Of a DNA stretch of 64,000 nt, positions 9,419 to 19,668 are shown piece by piece; positions within the stretch are counted from its first letter, which is position 1; every line of letters begins with the position of its first letter. The stretch is from JAGTVG01 sp963820995 (GTDB taxonomy: Bacteria; Bacteroidota; Bacteroidia; Cytophagales; Cyclobacteriaceae): NCBI GenBank assembly GCA_963820995.1, contig CAWGCL010000013.1, positions 434,001 to 498,000 on the forward strand, read 5' to 3'. The position numbers and the translations under genes were made by a program. Under the pieces are notes generated by a model. The model saw only the letters and a program-made list of their open reading frames with translations, did no database searches and was not told where the DNA came from.

Positions 9419-10870
9419 ATGACAACGAATAGTGGAACAAAGCAGAATACCGGTCTTGTTATTGTTATTGCTGCTATTGCGTCGACTGGAGGCTTATTGT
9501 TTGGTTTTGATACTGGTGTGATTTCAGGAGCTTTGCCATTTTTAAGGGAGACCTGGGGTCTTGAAACTGGTGAGATTGAGTGGATCACAACAGCTGCACT
9601 GGTTGGTGCGGTAATAGGAGCAATGTCGTCCGGTAGATTAACTGATATTTTTGGAAGGAAAAAAGTAATTCTTGTTACTTCCGTAATTTTTGCTTTAGGA
9701 TCAATATTAACCGGAGCAGCTTCCAGTCCAACTTTTTTGGCCTATAGCCGAATTATTTTAGGTATAGCGATTGGAATATCATCCTTTACAGTGCCTTTGT
9801 ATATTGCTGAAATTTCACCTACAAAGACAAGAGGTGCTATGGTGTCATCATTTCAATTGATGATTACTATAGGTATCGTTGTATCCTACTTCAGTGATCT
9901 GGCATTCGCTGATGAAGGAAATCCTGAATCCTGGAGATGGATGTTCTATGTAGGGGTATTCCCGGCAATTATTCTTTTCATTGGAATGATGTTCCTCCCT
10001 GAAACACCTAGATTTTTAATTGGAAAGGGAAAAGAAGAAAGAGGTCGAAAAGTCCTTCAAAAGGTTGAACATCCTGATTTGGTTGAAGAAGCTATCTCAA
10101 AGATAAAGGCTGATATTGAAAGAGATAAAGATTCACCAGCGTTTACAGAACTGTTCAAACCTTATCTGAGAACAGCTTTATTCATTGCAATTGGAATTAT
10201 GTTTGTTCAACAGTTTGTCGGAATTAATACCGTAATTTACTATGCGCCAACCATCTTTATTATTGCTGGTTTCGCAGGCCCTAAGGCTGCCATAGCAGCG
10301 ACAGTCAGCGTGGGTATTGTAAATGTTTTGTCTACTGTTTTATCCATGTTTTTAATTGATAAAATAGGCAGAAGAAAATTATATTTCATAGGAGTGATTG
10401 GGATGGCAGTTGCATTAACTGCACTTGGAACATTTTTTATGTTGAAGGATAGTTTAGGTGATATGCTGCAATGGATAACCGTTGGAACTGTGTTGGTTTA
10501 CATTATCTTCTTTGCAATAAGTTTAGGACCATTGGGTTGGCTTATTATATCAGAGATCTTCCCTTTAAAAGTTCGTGGCTTGGGAATGAGCATAGGCTCT
10601 TTATCAAACTGGCTGTTTAATGCTATTGTATCATTTACTTTCCTAAAATTAGCTTGGTTCTTCACTGCTCCAGGAATGGAAATTATCAATGAAGGGGCTC
10701 CAAATCCAGATCCTAATCCATCTGGTGCCTTTTTTGTATATGCTGTAATTGCCGTATTCGGAATCATCTGGGGTTATAAATACATTCCAGAAACCAAGGG
10801 CATTACACTCGAAAAGATCGAAGATGAGTGGAGAAAAGGCACAAAGCCGAATCAGATCGGAAAAGAATAA
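9419..10870 (+). CDS. Sugar porter family MFS transporter
   Basis: A 483-residue, 12-helix major facilitator of the sugar porter (GLUT/XylE) family. Family motifs are present in order: GFDTGVISGA in helix 1, GRLTDIFGRKK in the helix 2-3 loop, PETPRFL after helix 6, QQFVGIN in helix 7, DKIGRRKL in the 8-9 loop, and PETKG after helix 12. These predict proton-coupled or facilitated uptake of a monosaccharide across the inner membrane. The exact sugar cannot be read from motifs. It is a single-gene unit, divergent from the DUF2891 operon across a 240-base AT-rich spacer, and is closed by a clear terminator at 10891. Confidence 0.92.
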   Translation: MTTNSGTKQNTGLVIVIAAIASTGGLLFGFDTGVISGALPFLRETWGLETGEIEWITTAALVGAVIGAMSSGRLTDIFGRKKVILVTSVIFALGSILTGAASSPTFLAYSRIILGIAIGISSFTVPLYIAEISPTKTRGAMVSSFQLMITIGIVVSYFSDLAFADEGNPESWRWMFYVGVFPAIILFIGMMFLPETPRFLIGKGKEERGRKVLQKVEHPDLVEEAISKIKADIERDKDSPAFTELFKPYLRTALFIAIGIMFVQQFVGINTVIYYAPTIFIIAGFAGPKAAIAATVSVGIVNVLSTVLSMFLIDKIGRRKLYFIGVIGMAVALTALGTFFMLKDSLGDMLQWITVGTVLVYIIFFAISLGPLGWLIISEIFPLKVRGLGMSIGSLSNWLFNAIVSFTFLKLAWFFTAPGMEIINEGAPNPDPNPSGAFFVYAVIAVFGIIWGYKYIPETKGITLEKIEDEWRKGTKPNQIGKE

Positions 10871-10890
10871 AATATTTTATTATTAAGTCT

Positions 10891-10924
10891 AAATCCCTGT
10901 GCAAGTATGTATGGGGATTTTTTT
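10891..10924 (+). terminator. Rho-independent terminator after sugar porter
   Basis: A perfect 7-bp inverted repeat (AAATCCC at 10891-10897 and GGGATTT at 10914-10920) encloses a 16-base loop and runs into seven T residues. It lies 20 bases after the sugar-porter stop codon and just before the convergent histidine-kinase gene, where it may serve both strands. Confidence 0.75.
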
Positions 10925-10935
10925 ATGCCTTCAAG

Positions 10936-12315
10936 TCAGGTTTCTAATCGATTTGGCAGCTGAACGATGAATTCTGTTCCTTTTCCAAGAGTACTCTTGA
11001 CATCAATTCTTCCTTCCATTTTTTCCACACTTTGGGTTACAAGATAAAGGCCAATACCTGAACCCTTTGATAGTTCGCTTCCCCTGTAAAACATTTCAAA
11101 TATTTTAGGAAGTACATCTTTGGCAATCCCAATACCGTTATCCTGTATGGATAATGTGGCCTCTTTCTGGTTTATTTTTATATTGATGTCGATCGTATTG
11201 ATCTCTTTGGAAGTGTCGGCATATTTTATTGCATTTGAAATGATATTTCGAAAGATCTCACGGACTCTCATTTTATCGTTGAAAAATGATTCAGTATTAA
11301 CCTTTATCGTCTTTTTTATTTTCATCGCATTATCCAGATACTCAAGCTCCTCAAAGCAAGCGGAAATAATAGATTCAAATTCAATCTTTTCTATAGATAT
11401 TGAAGTACGAATATTCCTTGAGTAATTTAGGATATCATATATGAACCGGTCCAGATTTTTCATCCGGTCCTCCAGAAGGGAAATAAAAGGCTTAAGGTTA
11501 CCTGATTTACTTTGTAATTCAAGCTTAATAATGTTAATTAATCCCTCTACGGATGTAATTGGAGCACGCAGGTCATGAGATACCCGATAAACAAAATTAT
11601 TTAGCTCCTCGTTTTTAAGTTTTAATTCTTCTTCTGCAAGTCTTTTATCTTCAATTTCCTTTCTCAATAACTTATTGGTTTCCCAAAGCTCTGAAGTACG
11701 GTCAGTGATCTTACGTTCCAGGCCAAGATTGATTTTCCTTAATTCCTCTAGAAGATATAGATTATCAAGTTTATCACTCATGATATTGATTACTTCATGA
11801 ATTAAGGTGATTATTTCAGAAAAGCGATTGGTGTCTTCGTCATTATCTGCAAATAAAAAGTATGATAATTCATTAGAAATTGATTTATGTGGAATGATCA
11901 GGATAGATCTCGGTTCGAAATTCTTTTCCTTTAATGATTTAAAGATTTCATCGTATATTTTTTTCTCTTTAACGAGATACAATATTCCATTCTGCAATTT
12001 ATTAAAGGCGTTTTCATCAAGTTCAATCTTTTTGATCGAAGTATTATCGGCATAAGAGGTATATGCAAGTTGAACCGTAAGTGTATTATTTTTCCGGGAG
12101 CAATAACAACAAAGAGGAATGTCCTTTAAAATACTGATTTTTTCTAAAACTGTATCTACAATAATTGACCGATCATTAATTTCGCGTATTGATTCCGAAA
12201 CCATAACAAGTAAAAATATCTCCTCAGCCCTTTCAGCCATACTCTCATTTTCTGCATGAAGAAATGCGATTTTTTCTTCAAGTTCCATTATTTTTTTATT
12301 TGGATCTTTGGTCAC
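10936..12315 (-). CDS. Soluble sensor histidine kinase with GAF-like input domain
   Basis: 459 residues with no membrane segment. There is an N-terminal coiled coil, a GAF-like region (about 30-190), a second coiled coil (about 195-235), a HisKA domain with the phosphoacceptor in VSHDLRAP, and a HATPase domain with NAIKYAD (N box), DNGIGI (G1) and GSGIGLYL (G2). It is a cytoplasmic kinase that probably senses a small molecule or redox state through the GAF region. No response regulator is adjacent. Its start overlaps the stop of the alpha/beta hydrolase gene by four bases, so the two are co-translated. The kinase core resembles that of the large sensor kinase at 15891. Confidence 0.9.
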   Translation of the reverse strand: MTKDPNKKIMELEEKIAFLHAENESMAERAEEIFLLVMVSESIREINDRSIIVDTVLEKISILKDIPLCCYCSRKNNTLTVQLAYTSYADNTSIKKIELDENAFNKLQNGILYLVKEKKIYDEIFKSLKEKNFEPRSILIIPHKSISNELSYFLFADNDEDTNRFSEIITLIHEVINIMSDKLDNLYLLEELRKINLGLERKITDRTSELWETNKLLRKEIEDKRLAEEELKLKNEELNNFVYRVSHDLRAPITSVEGLINIIKLELQSKSGNLKPFISLLEDRMKNLDRFIYDILNYSRNIRTSISIEKIEFESIISACFEELEYLDNAMKIKKTIKVNTESFFNDKMRVREIFRNIISNAIKYADTSKEINTIDINIKINQKEATLSIQDNGIGIAKDVLPKIFEMFYRGSELSKGSGIGLYLVTQSVEKMEGRIDVKSTLGKGTEFIVQLPNRLET

Positions 12316-13139
12316 CTATTTTGATGTTTATTGTAGAATTCGGAGATTTCCTGAATAAGTAGATCTGGCTCATCCTCCTGTATAAAATGTCCTCCAGTCC
12401 TGACACGTAATATTTCACCTGAAGGGATATCTTCTTCAAGCCGGGTACTTATGATACTATTCAAATACACATCGCCATCTCCTCGAATTATAAGAACAGG
12501 AAACTTAATATTCTTTAATTCAGAAGCAATTTCCATCAGGTGTTGATTATTCAAACATTTTGCCAAATGAAGGAAAGATTTTCTTCTTTTTTTATTAGCC
12601 ATTTCCTCCCAGACAAGTGATCTGAATTCCTCGGTATAACTTTCTTTTTTATAAAGTCCTTTTTTAATAAGTTTTTGTAACATGCCCATATCCAATGACA
12701 TCATCGCGAATTGCCTGAAAATCGGAGTCCGCATAGTTGTAATAGGTTGAACAGGCCAGTAATTATATCCAATAGTATTTATAAGGACCATGTCTTGTAT
12801 GAGGTGTGGAAATTTCACTGCCATGATTTGTGCTATTCCTCCTCCTATGTCATGACCTACAATATGTGTTTTCCCCAAATTAAGCTTTATTATTAGTTCA
12901 GCAAGTATTGAAGCTTGATTTTTAATCGAATAATCAGCTAAAAGGTCTTTGGTCGATTGACCACAACCCAGGAGATCAACTGCAACAACATCATAATCCC
13001 TTGAAAGGGGCGGGGCTATGTTTCTCCATATAAAAGAACTGGTTGTAATGCCATGAATTAATAGAACCGGATCTCCTGTCCCAATTCGTGTATAAGCAAT
13101 TTGCAGTCCTTGAATAGTTATGTAGTTGCTGGTTTCCAT
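12312..13139 (-). CDS. Alpha/beta hydrolase with Asp nucleophile
   Basis: A 275-residue alpha/beta-hydrolase fold protein without a signal peptide. The oxyanion motif is HGITTS (29-34). The nucleophile elbow is GHDIGG (95-100), so the nucleophile is Asp97 rather than Ser, as in haloalkane dehalogenases and epoxide hydrolases. The C-terminal GGHF supplies the catalytic His and IIRGDGD the likely acid. A cap-like helical segment lies at about 135-200. Substrates could be epoxides or halogenated compounds, but some Asp-type family members are uncharacterised. It is followed by the overlapping histidine-kinase gene, an unusual pairing. Confidence 0.85.
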   Translation of the reverse strand: METSNYITIQGLQIAYTRIGTGDPVLLIHGITTSSFIWRNIAPPLSRDYDVVAVDLLGCGQSTKDLLADYSIKNQASILAELIIKLNLGKTHIVGHDIGGGIAQIMAVKFPHLIQDMVLINTIGYNYWPVQPITTMRTPIFRQFAMMSLDMGMLQKLIKKGLYKKESYTEEFRSLVWEEMANKKRRKSFLHLAKCLNNQHLMEIASELKNIKFPVLIIRGDGDVYLNSIISTRLEEDIPSGEILRVRTGGHFIQEDEPDLLIQEISEFYNKHQNR

Positions 13140-13163
13140 AAAACTATCACATAATTTTAGAAT

Positions 13164-14297
13164 TTAGTTCTGCAAAACTGCAACAGCGATCTTTGAATCA
13201 GCCGTGCCATAGTACAATATCCAGTTATTTTTGTAGTGTACAAGCGCTTCTATAAAGCATACATTACCGACTTGTCCCGTAATCTCATAATCATTTTCTG
13301 GTTTAAAAAAATACTCTTCTGATCTCGCAATTACTTTTTCAGGATTTTGCAGGTCAAATAAAATCTGGCCTGCAGCATAGGTGCCTTCAGGAAGTGATGT
13401 ATCTCCCCATTCAGCATGATTCCGGCTATTGTATATCATCCATATTCCATCCTTGGTTATGATAGCTGGTGGGCCGGGCTCTACCAGATCTGAATCAAAA
13501 TAACCTTTTCTTGGTCCGAATATTTTTTTAATCGATCCATCTTCTTCCTCGACCGGTTGCCAGTCAATAAGGTTTTCTGAAGTAGCCAGAAAAATATCTG
13601 TGTCACCCCAGTACATCCAATATTTGCCATTTATCTTGCTGGCAATGAGTTTATCCCCTTCCATTTTGCAAATAATTGCCCCTGATTTGGACCAGAGGTC
13701 CTTGTATTTGCCATTCTTGGCCTTACCCAAAAGGAGGCCATGTTTTTCCCAATTGACTAAATCTGTTGAACTGGCGAGGCATAATCTTGCAATTTTACCA
13801 TCATAACTTGTATACGTCATAATATAGTTACCTTCCTCAGATTCCACAATCCGAGGATCTTCAATCCCACCTTCCCATTCATATATTTTCATTTCATCAT
13901 TATCTGGATAAAAAACAGGCTTTTCCATTCGCTCAAAATTGAATCCATCAGAGCTGAATGCTAATCCTAAGCGGGAAGTGCCGGCATATCTCCCAACCAC
14001 ATCTTCTGCCCTATATATCATCTGGATCTGGCCATTTCTTACAACAGCTGCCGGATTGAACACATCCTTCTCCTCCCACCTGACAACTTCATTCCTTATT
14101 GGGCAATGAAAAGTAGATAGTGGATTGGACGTCATGACTGGATTTACAGAATCGATTTTGATAAATGGTTTCCATTGCCAGTAGTCAGTAATAATGTTTT
14201 TTGTTTCGAAAGTTTCCTGATTGCTCTCTTTCGGCCTTTCTTTACAGCTGAAAATCAAGAAAAGAAATATCGGGATGAAAAAATATCTAGCTTGCAT
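13164..14297 (-). CDS. GH130 family glycosidase, lipoprotein
   Basis: 377 residues beginning with a lipoprotein signal (LIFSC). The rest is a five-bladed beta-propeller of the GH130 type. Recognisable motifs are VFNPAAV, the GGIEDPRI block with the catalytic Asp, a VEPGPP segment and the C-terminal YYGTADSKIA signature. GH130 contains beta-mannoside phosphorylases and beta-1,2-mannosidases. Export as a lipoprotein, where free phosphate-dependent chemistry is less useful, favours a hydrolase; that is an inference. No transporter is adjacent, so this may be an isolated mannan-oligosaccharide enzyme. Confidence 0.85.
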   Translation of the reverse strand: MQARYFFIPIFLFLIFSCKERPKESNQETFETKNIITDYWQWKPFIKIDSVNPVMTSNPLSTFHCPIRNEVVRWEEKDVFNPAAVVRNGQIQMIYRAEDVVGRYAGTSRLGLAFSSDGFNFERMEKPVFYPDNDEMKIYEWEGGIEDPRIVESEEGNYIMTYTSYDGKIARLCLASSTDLVNWEKHGLLLGKAKNGKYKDLWSKSGAIICKMEGDKLIASKINGKYWMYWGDTDIFLATSENLIDWQPVEEEDGSIKKIFGPRKGYFDSDLVEPGPPAIITKDGIWMIYNSRNHAEWGDTSLPEGTYAAGQILFDLQNPEKVIARSEEYFFKPENDYEITGQVGNVCFIEALVHYKNNWILYYGTADSKIAVAVLQN

Positions 14298-14357
14298 TGA
14301 ATATGGCTTTAATTACAATATAATAAATAAAAATTCTTTTTTTAATCAAGAATTGAA

Positions 14358-14876
14358 TTATTTGGCAAGCACCTTTCTAGCCCTCGATTGAAATCCAGCA
14401 GACTCATATGGCATGAGATCTTGAAGAACCAATTTTAATTCTTGTCTGATTTCAGGTATTTCATCTCCAATCTTATCAAGAATTCCTATTGAGTATGCTT
14501 TAATGGCTATCGGTTCTTTTCCACTACCGATAAGCCTGAAACAGACATCTGCAAGTGGGCCATAGTGTTTTTCAGGAATTGTGGTTAATTCAAGAGCTTT
14601 CAATCCATTTCTTTTTATCGCATCGTGCAGATCAGGCCTATTGATGAATTTGATAAGTTTTTTTATATATGGTTTGATCAAGAATGGGTGTTGACGGATG
14701 CAATGACTTAAAATCCAGGCAGCTTTTTTTGCAAGGTCAATATCATTGGTGTCAAAATAGATCTTTATCAGTTTTTGGAACAATGCCTCATCCTGATCAA
14801 TAAGTTTTGCTATCCTTACAGTATTTGCCTTGGAGTAAGAAAGTAGAATTTCTGCTTTTAAATCAAGATCTTTCAC
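14358..14876 (-). CDS. Small HEAT-repeat-like helical protein
   Basis: A 172-residue, all-helical cytoplasmic protein with no signal peptide. Alternating amphipathic helices such as AKKAAWILSHC and AIKAYSIGILDKIG resemble HEAT/ARM-type repeats. No catalytic motif is visible. I do not recognise a specific family function; similar short helical-repeat proteins occur widely in Bacteroidota and probably bind other proteins. It is divergent from the outer-membrane protein gene at 14945. Confidence 0.6.
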   Translation of the reverse strand: MKDLDLKAEILLSYSKANTVRIAKLIDQDEALFQKLIKIYFDTNDIDLAKKAAWILSHCIRQHPFLIKPYIKKLIKFINRPDLHDAIKRNGLKALELTTIPEKHYGPLADVCFRLIGSGKEPIAIKAYSIGILDKIGDEIPEIRQELKLVLQDLMPYESAGFQSRARKVLAK

Positions 14877-14944
14877 GGGTCAGAATTAAAAATTTATTTT
14901 TATTAATTCATCTTTATTTTAACTTAATTTGTTCAAAATTCATA

Positions 14945-15770
14945 ATGAAGAGACTTCAAAAACACATTTTAATAATCTTAATCTTATTGCCTGCTGGAGA
15001 ACTAATGGCCCAATGGCCTCTTTTACCGAGTGGAAAGGAGCTGAATCCTTCAGATATTACGCATCCATATAGCGATATCGCTTTTTCCGGAGAGCTAATT
15101 GATATGGTGGAAGGTCATATTTGGCAGTGGACATTCCAAGGTGGTGTTGCATTTGGTAAGAACAAACATGGTTTGTCTTTTAAGATCCCCTTTGTTAGAT
15201 CTGTTTATCCCGGAGTAGAACAATTAACGGGAATTGGAGATGTTAGCATCCGGTATCATTTGGTGACTTATGAATCGGAATTGCGAATGAGGACTTTAGC
15301 CTCATCGGGACTTTATTTAGATCTTTCAATACCAACTGGCAACACCCTTTATGGGCATGGATCAGGAGTGGCAATGTTAATGCCTGGCTTTGCGTTAGCT
15401 TATAGACCCGTTCCTCAAATAGTCATGTATCCCCATATCCGGTACATTCATTCCTTTGGTGAGACTGATAGTGACTGGGGAGGAGGGTATCCTGGGACTA
15501 TTCCTGACAATCCCAATCTGGATAAAGAACAGAGTGAGATTAATACAGTTTGAAACAATATTTAATTATGAATTTAATGAAGCCTGGATCGGCATATCTC
15601 CTGCTTTCAGTTATTCCTTTACAAGTAAAGAAGGTACGGTCAGCATAAGACCGCAACTGGGAAAATTATTTGCGGAAAAGATCTCAATAAGTTTATCTGG
15701 GTCTTTCTATTTAGTTGGGAGAAGAAGACTTAACAGCTGGACTTATTTCGATGTTAGGTATTTTTTTTAG
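14945..15770 (+). CDS. Outer-membrane protein (transporter-like barrel), one frameshift
   Basis: The ATG at 14945 gives a signal peptide (cleavage near LMAQ), followed by amphipathic beta-strands rich in aromatic and Gly residues. This is the pattern of small outer-membrane barrels related to FadL-like or metal-exporter-associated porins. The reading frame shifts once near 15549-15551 (TTT run). Removing one T restores a continuous protein of about 275 residues that ends in RYFF, a proper terminal aromatic for barrel assembly. The shift is therefore probably a sequence error. The ligand is unknown. Confidence 0.7.
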
Positions 15771-15890
15771 ATGTAAGTTAAAAGTCAATTATCTATGGTT
15801 TTTTATGCTCTTAGGTTACATATTGCGAGCCATTAATATCAACTGTTACATATTAATATGAATGATAAAAATGTCATTGTCATTATTTGA

Positions 15891-18800
15891 ATGATCATAC
15901 AAGGAAAATATTGGGTTTTGGGGATTTTTTTGGTGCTTGCATTGTTGCCTACTTCAACTGTAAATGCATGCGAATATTGAAGTAAAATCAATACACCCAA
16001 AAACACCTATAGAATCACTTGTATTAAAGCAATGGACCTCCGAACAGGGATTGATATCAAATAACCTGACTTCCCTCAATGTGGATCAGGATGGATTCAT
16101 CTGGATTACATGTTTTAATGGATTATTAAAATTTGACGGTAATTCCTTCACTTTATTCGATTCAGAGAATTTAAGTATATTAAATTCTAATGCTTTCATG
16201 AGCTCATATGTGAGTCAGTCAGAAGGGATTTTGTTTTCTACTCAGGCAAGTGGAATTATACAATACAAAAATGGAACATTTATATCTCCTGATTATAATA
16301 AATACTTGCCCAAATATATACGCAAGGTTAATATTGACGGCAAGGGTAGAGTCTGGGCAGGTGCCAATAATAGGGGAATATATTTAATTGAAGATGACAC
16401 GGTTAAAGCCCTGGATTTATCTGAACTGAAAAATATTACTGTCATGGATATATCCATAGACAGACAAAATGCCATTTTTGCAGCCTCCCGTGGAGCAGGT
16501 TTAGTCGAGATAAACAATAATAACTCAGTCAGATTTCATACAGAATCAGAAGGCCTTTATTCCAACGTAGTTAACTGCATTCTTTTCGCCAAAGATAATT
16601 CATTATATATAGGCACTAAAGATGGCCTTAATATATTACGGAATGGAAAAATTAGCAAAGTAAGATTTTTTAGAAACATTGAAATAAATCAAATCATAGA
16701 AGATGGATATGGTTCGATCTGGGTAGCAACAGAAATGGGCCTGGGAAGGATAAATGATACCTACAGAACAAAAGAATTATTTACACCCGAAGATGGCCTT
16801 CCAACCCGCCAGGTATCTGGATTGGAATTTGACGATGAAGGGAATTTATGGCTGTCCACCAAGAAAGGCGGATTGCTGCGTTTGAAATATGGCAATTTCA
16901 CGAATTATACCAGAAAAGATGGATTGGCTCTCGATCAGGTAAATATGATCGTAGAGAAATCACCGGGATTGTATTATGTTGGATCTGATGAAGGAGGAAT
17001 AAATATAATTTCAAACCGCATCGTAGGCAGAATGCGATTCAATACCGATTTAAAAAGAAATGGCATTCGCGACATCTGTTTTGTAAATCAAAATGAAATA
17101 TGGATAGGAAGTTACCGGGGGATCCTGATAAAAAGAGGAATTAATGAAATACTATTGAATCAGTCTGCCGGAATGCCATCTGATGATGTTCGGAGAATTT
17201 TCAAGGATAGTCAAAATAGAATATGGGTAGGAACAAGGTCTGCCGGCCTGATTCGATTCAATAAAGATTCTATTGAAAGGGAGTATAATATTAACAATGG
17301 TTTAACGACAAATTATATATTGTCAATTGAAGAGGATCAGAATGGATTGGTTTGGGTTGGGACAAATGGTGGGGGATTGATTGCAATTGATAAAAATGAT
17401 AAATTAGAAACCTATAATCCATTTAAAGATGATGCTTCTGGCATCTTGATATTTAACATCCATATAGATGATACTAATTCAATTTGGCTGGCTACAAATA
17501 TTGGAATCTTTTACTTTAAAGATGGAAAATTCAAGCGATTGGAGCTGGCGAGCAGTTATCAGAACGATACCTTTTTTGATATAATTTCGGATGATGCAGG
17601 TAATATCTGGATTACTTCAAACATTGGTCTTTACAGGATTAGAATTGCAGATGTTAGAGAATTCCTGGAAGGAAAAACAGATCAGATTCAATCCGCTCTA
17701 TATGATCATAATGATGGAATGTGCAATAAGGAGTGCACAGGAGCAACACGATTATTAAGGGCTTCAGATGGGAAATTGTGGATACCTACACTTGGTGGTG
17801 TTGCTATTATTGATCCTGAAGAATTGATTACAAATAACTTTAAGCCACCAGTGATTATCACTGATTTTTTAACAGACAGGTCAGGTGAGTTCATTAGTGA
17901 AGATCTTAAAACCCGAAAACTTGTTCTCGAACCCGGGAACTTCAGATACCAGATCCGTTTCACTGCCCTTAGCTATCAGGCGCCTGAAAAAGTAAGATTT
18001 AAGTACAAACTGGATAAGATTGACGAAGATTGGATTGAAACTGTAAATATTCGGGAAGTACAATATACAAATCTTCCATCAGGGAACTATACATTCAATG
18101 TGATAGCCTGCAATAATGATAATGTTTGGAATGAAGAGGGTGCTTCTTTCACTTTTAAGATCAAACCTTTTTACTATCAACGAATTGAATTGTATATTCT
18201 ATTTCTATCTTTTATAGGCTTTGCCGGATGGTTCTTATACAGAAAGAGAATAAATGCTATAGAAAGACGAAATAAGGAGCTGAACAAAATAAATGAAGAA
18301 CTGGATAAATTCGTCTATTCTGCTTCACATGACCTGAAAGCTCCTCTAAACTCGGTTCTTGGGCTGATCAATATCGCTAAAAAAGATGGGGCTACCGGAA
18401 GTATGCCATTATACCTGCAGATGATTGAACAAAGCATTAAGAAGTTAGAACGGTTTATAGCAGACATCATTGATTATTCAAGAAATACAAGTGTCGAAGT
18501 AGTAAGCTCAGTTATAGACTTTCATAGAATAATTGACGAAGCATTGGCAGATGTTAAATACCTTGAAGGAGATGCAAATATTAAGAAGAAAATTAAAGTA
18601 AAAGGAGAAGGCGACTTTAAAAGCGATCCAAAGCGATTGTCAGTTATTTTAAATAATCTGATCACCAATTCGATCATATATCATGATGCATCAAAGGAGA
18701 ATAAGTTTATTGAAATCTCAGTTAAATACAATAAAATACGCTCAACTATTGTGGTTAAGGACAATGGTACAGGAATTGGCAAGGAACATCTCATAAAAAT

Positions 18801-18957
18801 CTTCAAAATGTTTTACAGGGCTTCTGAAAACACAAAGGGGTCCGGGCTTGGGTTATATATTGTTAAAGAAACGTTGAGCAAAATAAAAGGGACTATCAAT
18901 GTAGAGTCTGATCTTGGTAAAGGTTCTAAGTTTACCATAGAATTACCCGCCCTATAA
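15891..18957 (+). CDS. Reg_prop/Y_Y_Y sensor histidine kinase, leader out of frame
   Basis: A hybrid-like sensor of about 1020 residues. The ATG at 15891 encodes a signal peptide (LVLALLPTSTVNA) that sits one frame away from the main reading frame; a single extra base near 15965 separates them. The sensor part has repeated Reg_prop blades forming two beta-propellers (main-frame residues about 15-620), a Y_Y_Y domain (640-720), one membrane helix (about 740-757), a coiled coil, HisKA (SASHDLKAP) and HATPase (GSGLGLYI). Unlike full hybrid two-component regulators it has no receiver or AraC domain. It probably senses an external saccharide. The ATG at 15964 alone would lack any export signal. 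Confidence 0.88.
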
Positions 18958-18959
18958 TA

Positions 18960-19668
18960 TCAGATCCTGGCTGCTGCTTTTTTATCTAATATCCAGATTA
19001 TCTGTCCATCGATAGGTTTGATATGGGAGGCTGGGTATTTTTCCCATTCTCCTTTCTGATGCAGGATGTCATAAACTACTTGTGATTTTTCAGAACCCGT
19101 TACAAGGAATAAAGTCTTTTCTGGAAGCATTAAGAATAGGTCCGGTAAGCGTTATCCGGATCTGACCTGAATCCGGATGCACAGCTTTCTCGCATACCTT
19201 CTCAGAGGTAAGCAGATGCATCTGATTTGGGAAGATGGAGGCCGTATGACCGTCAGTGCCAAGTCCCAGGAACATCAAGTCAAAAATGCCCTTTGTATTT
19301 GAAATGACAACCTGTTCATATCTTTCTTTTTCTAAATCAGGATCATATTCCCCCCTTATTCTACAAATCCGATCCTTCGCCGGGTGTATTTTATCAAATA
19401 AAGCCTCTTTTACCATCAGATAATTACTGCTCTGATTATCAGGAGGAACACATCTCTCATCTCCCCAATAGAACATGATCTTCTCCCACGGAATAAAAGG
19501 CTTTTTATATTCGGATAGAAGCGCATATATTGATCTGGGTGTATTGCCCCCGGACAGGGCCATGTGGAAATTTTCATTAATCGCATCTTCGGCTATTATG
19601 GAACGTACAAAATCTCCAATTTCGATGTAATCATTAAATACTTTGATATTTATTTCTGGATTAATCAT
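18960..19668 (-). CDS. pgl: 6-phosphogluconolactonase, one frameshift
   Basis: Hydrolyses 6-phosphogluconolactone in the oxidative pentose phosphate pathway. The visible frame starts at 19668 and carries the family motifs MALSGGNTP, WGDERCVPP, GLGTDGHTASIFP and RITLTGP. It then breaks near 19116, where one extra base follows the NASRK segment. The next frame restores the normal ending (LFLVTGSEK to KKAAARI) with a TGA at 18960-18962, giving about 236 residues, the usual size. The gene starts inside the last four bases of zwf, so the two enzymes for consecutive steps are translated together. Confidence 0.92.

Noticed and set aside
9180..9440. Open frame on the minus strand in the spacer before the sugar porter
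   Set aside because: Low-complexity AT-rich sequence, overlaps the next gene's start and has no family features; the spacer is better read as a divergent promoter.
15964..18957. Hybrid two-component system regulator (with receiver and AraC domains)
   Set aside because: The protein ends right after the HATPase domain; no receiver or helix-turn-helix is present.
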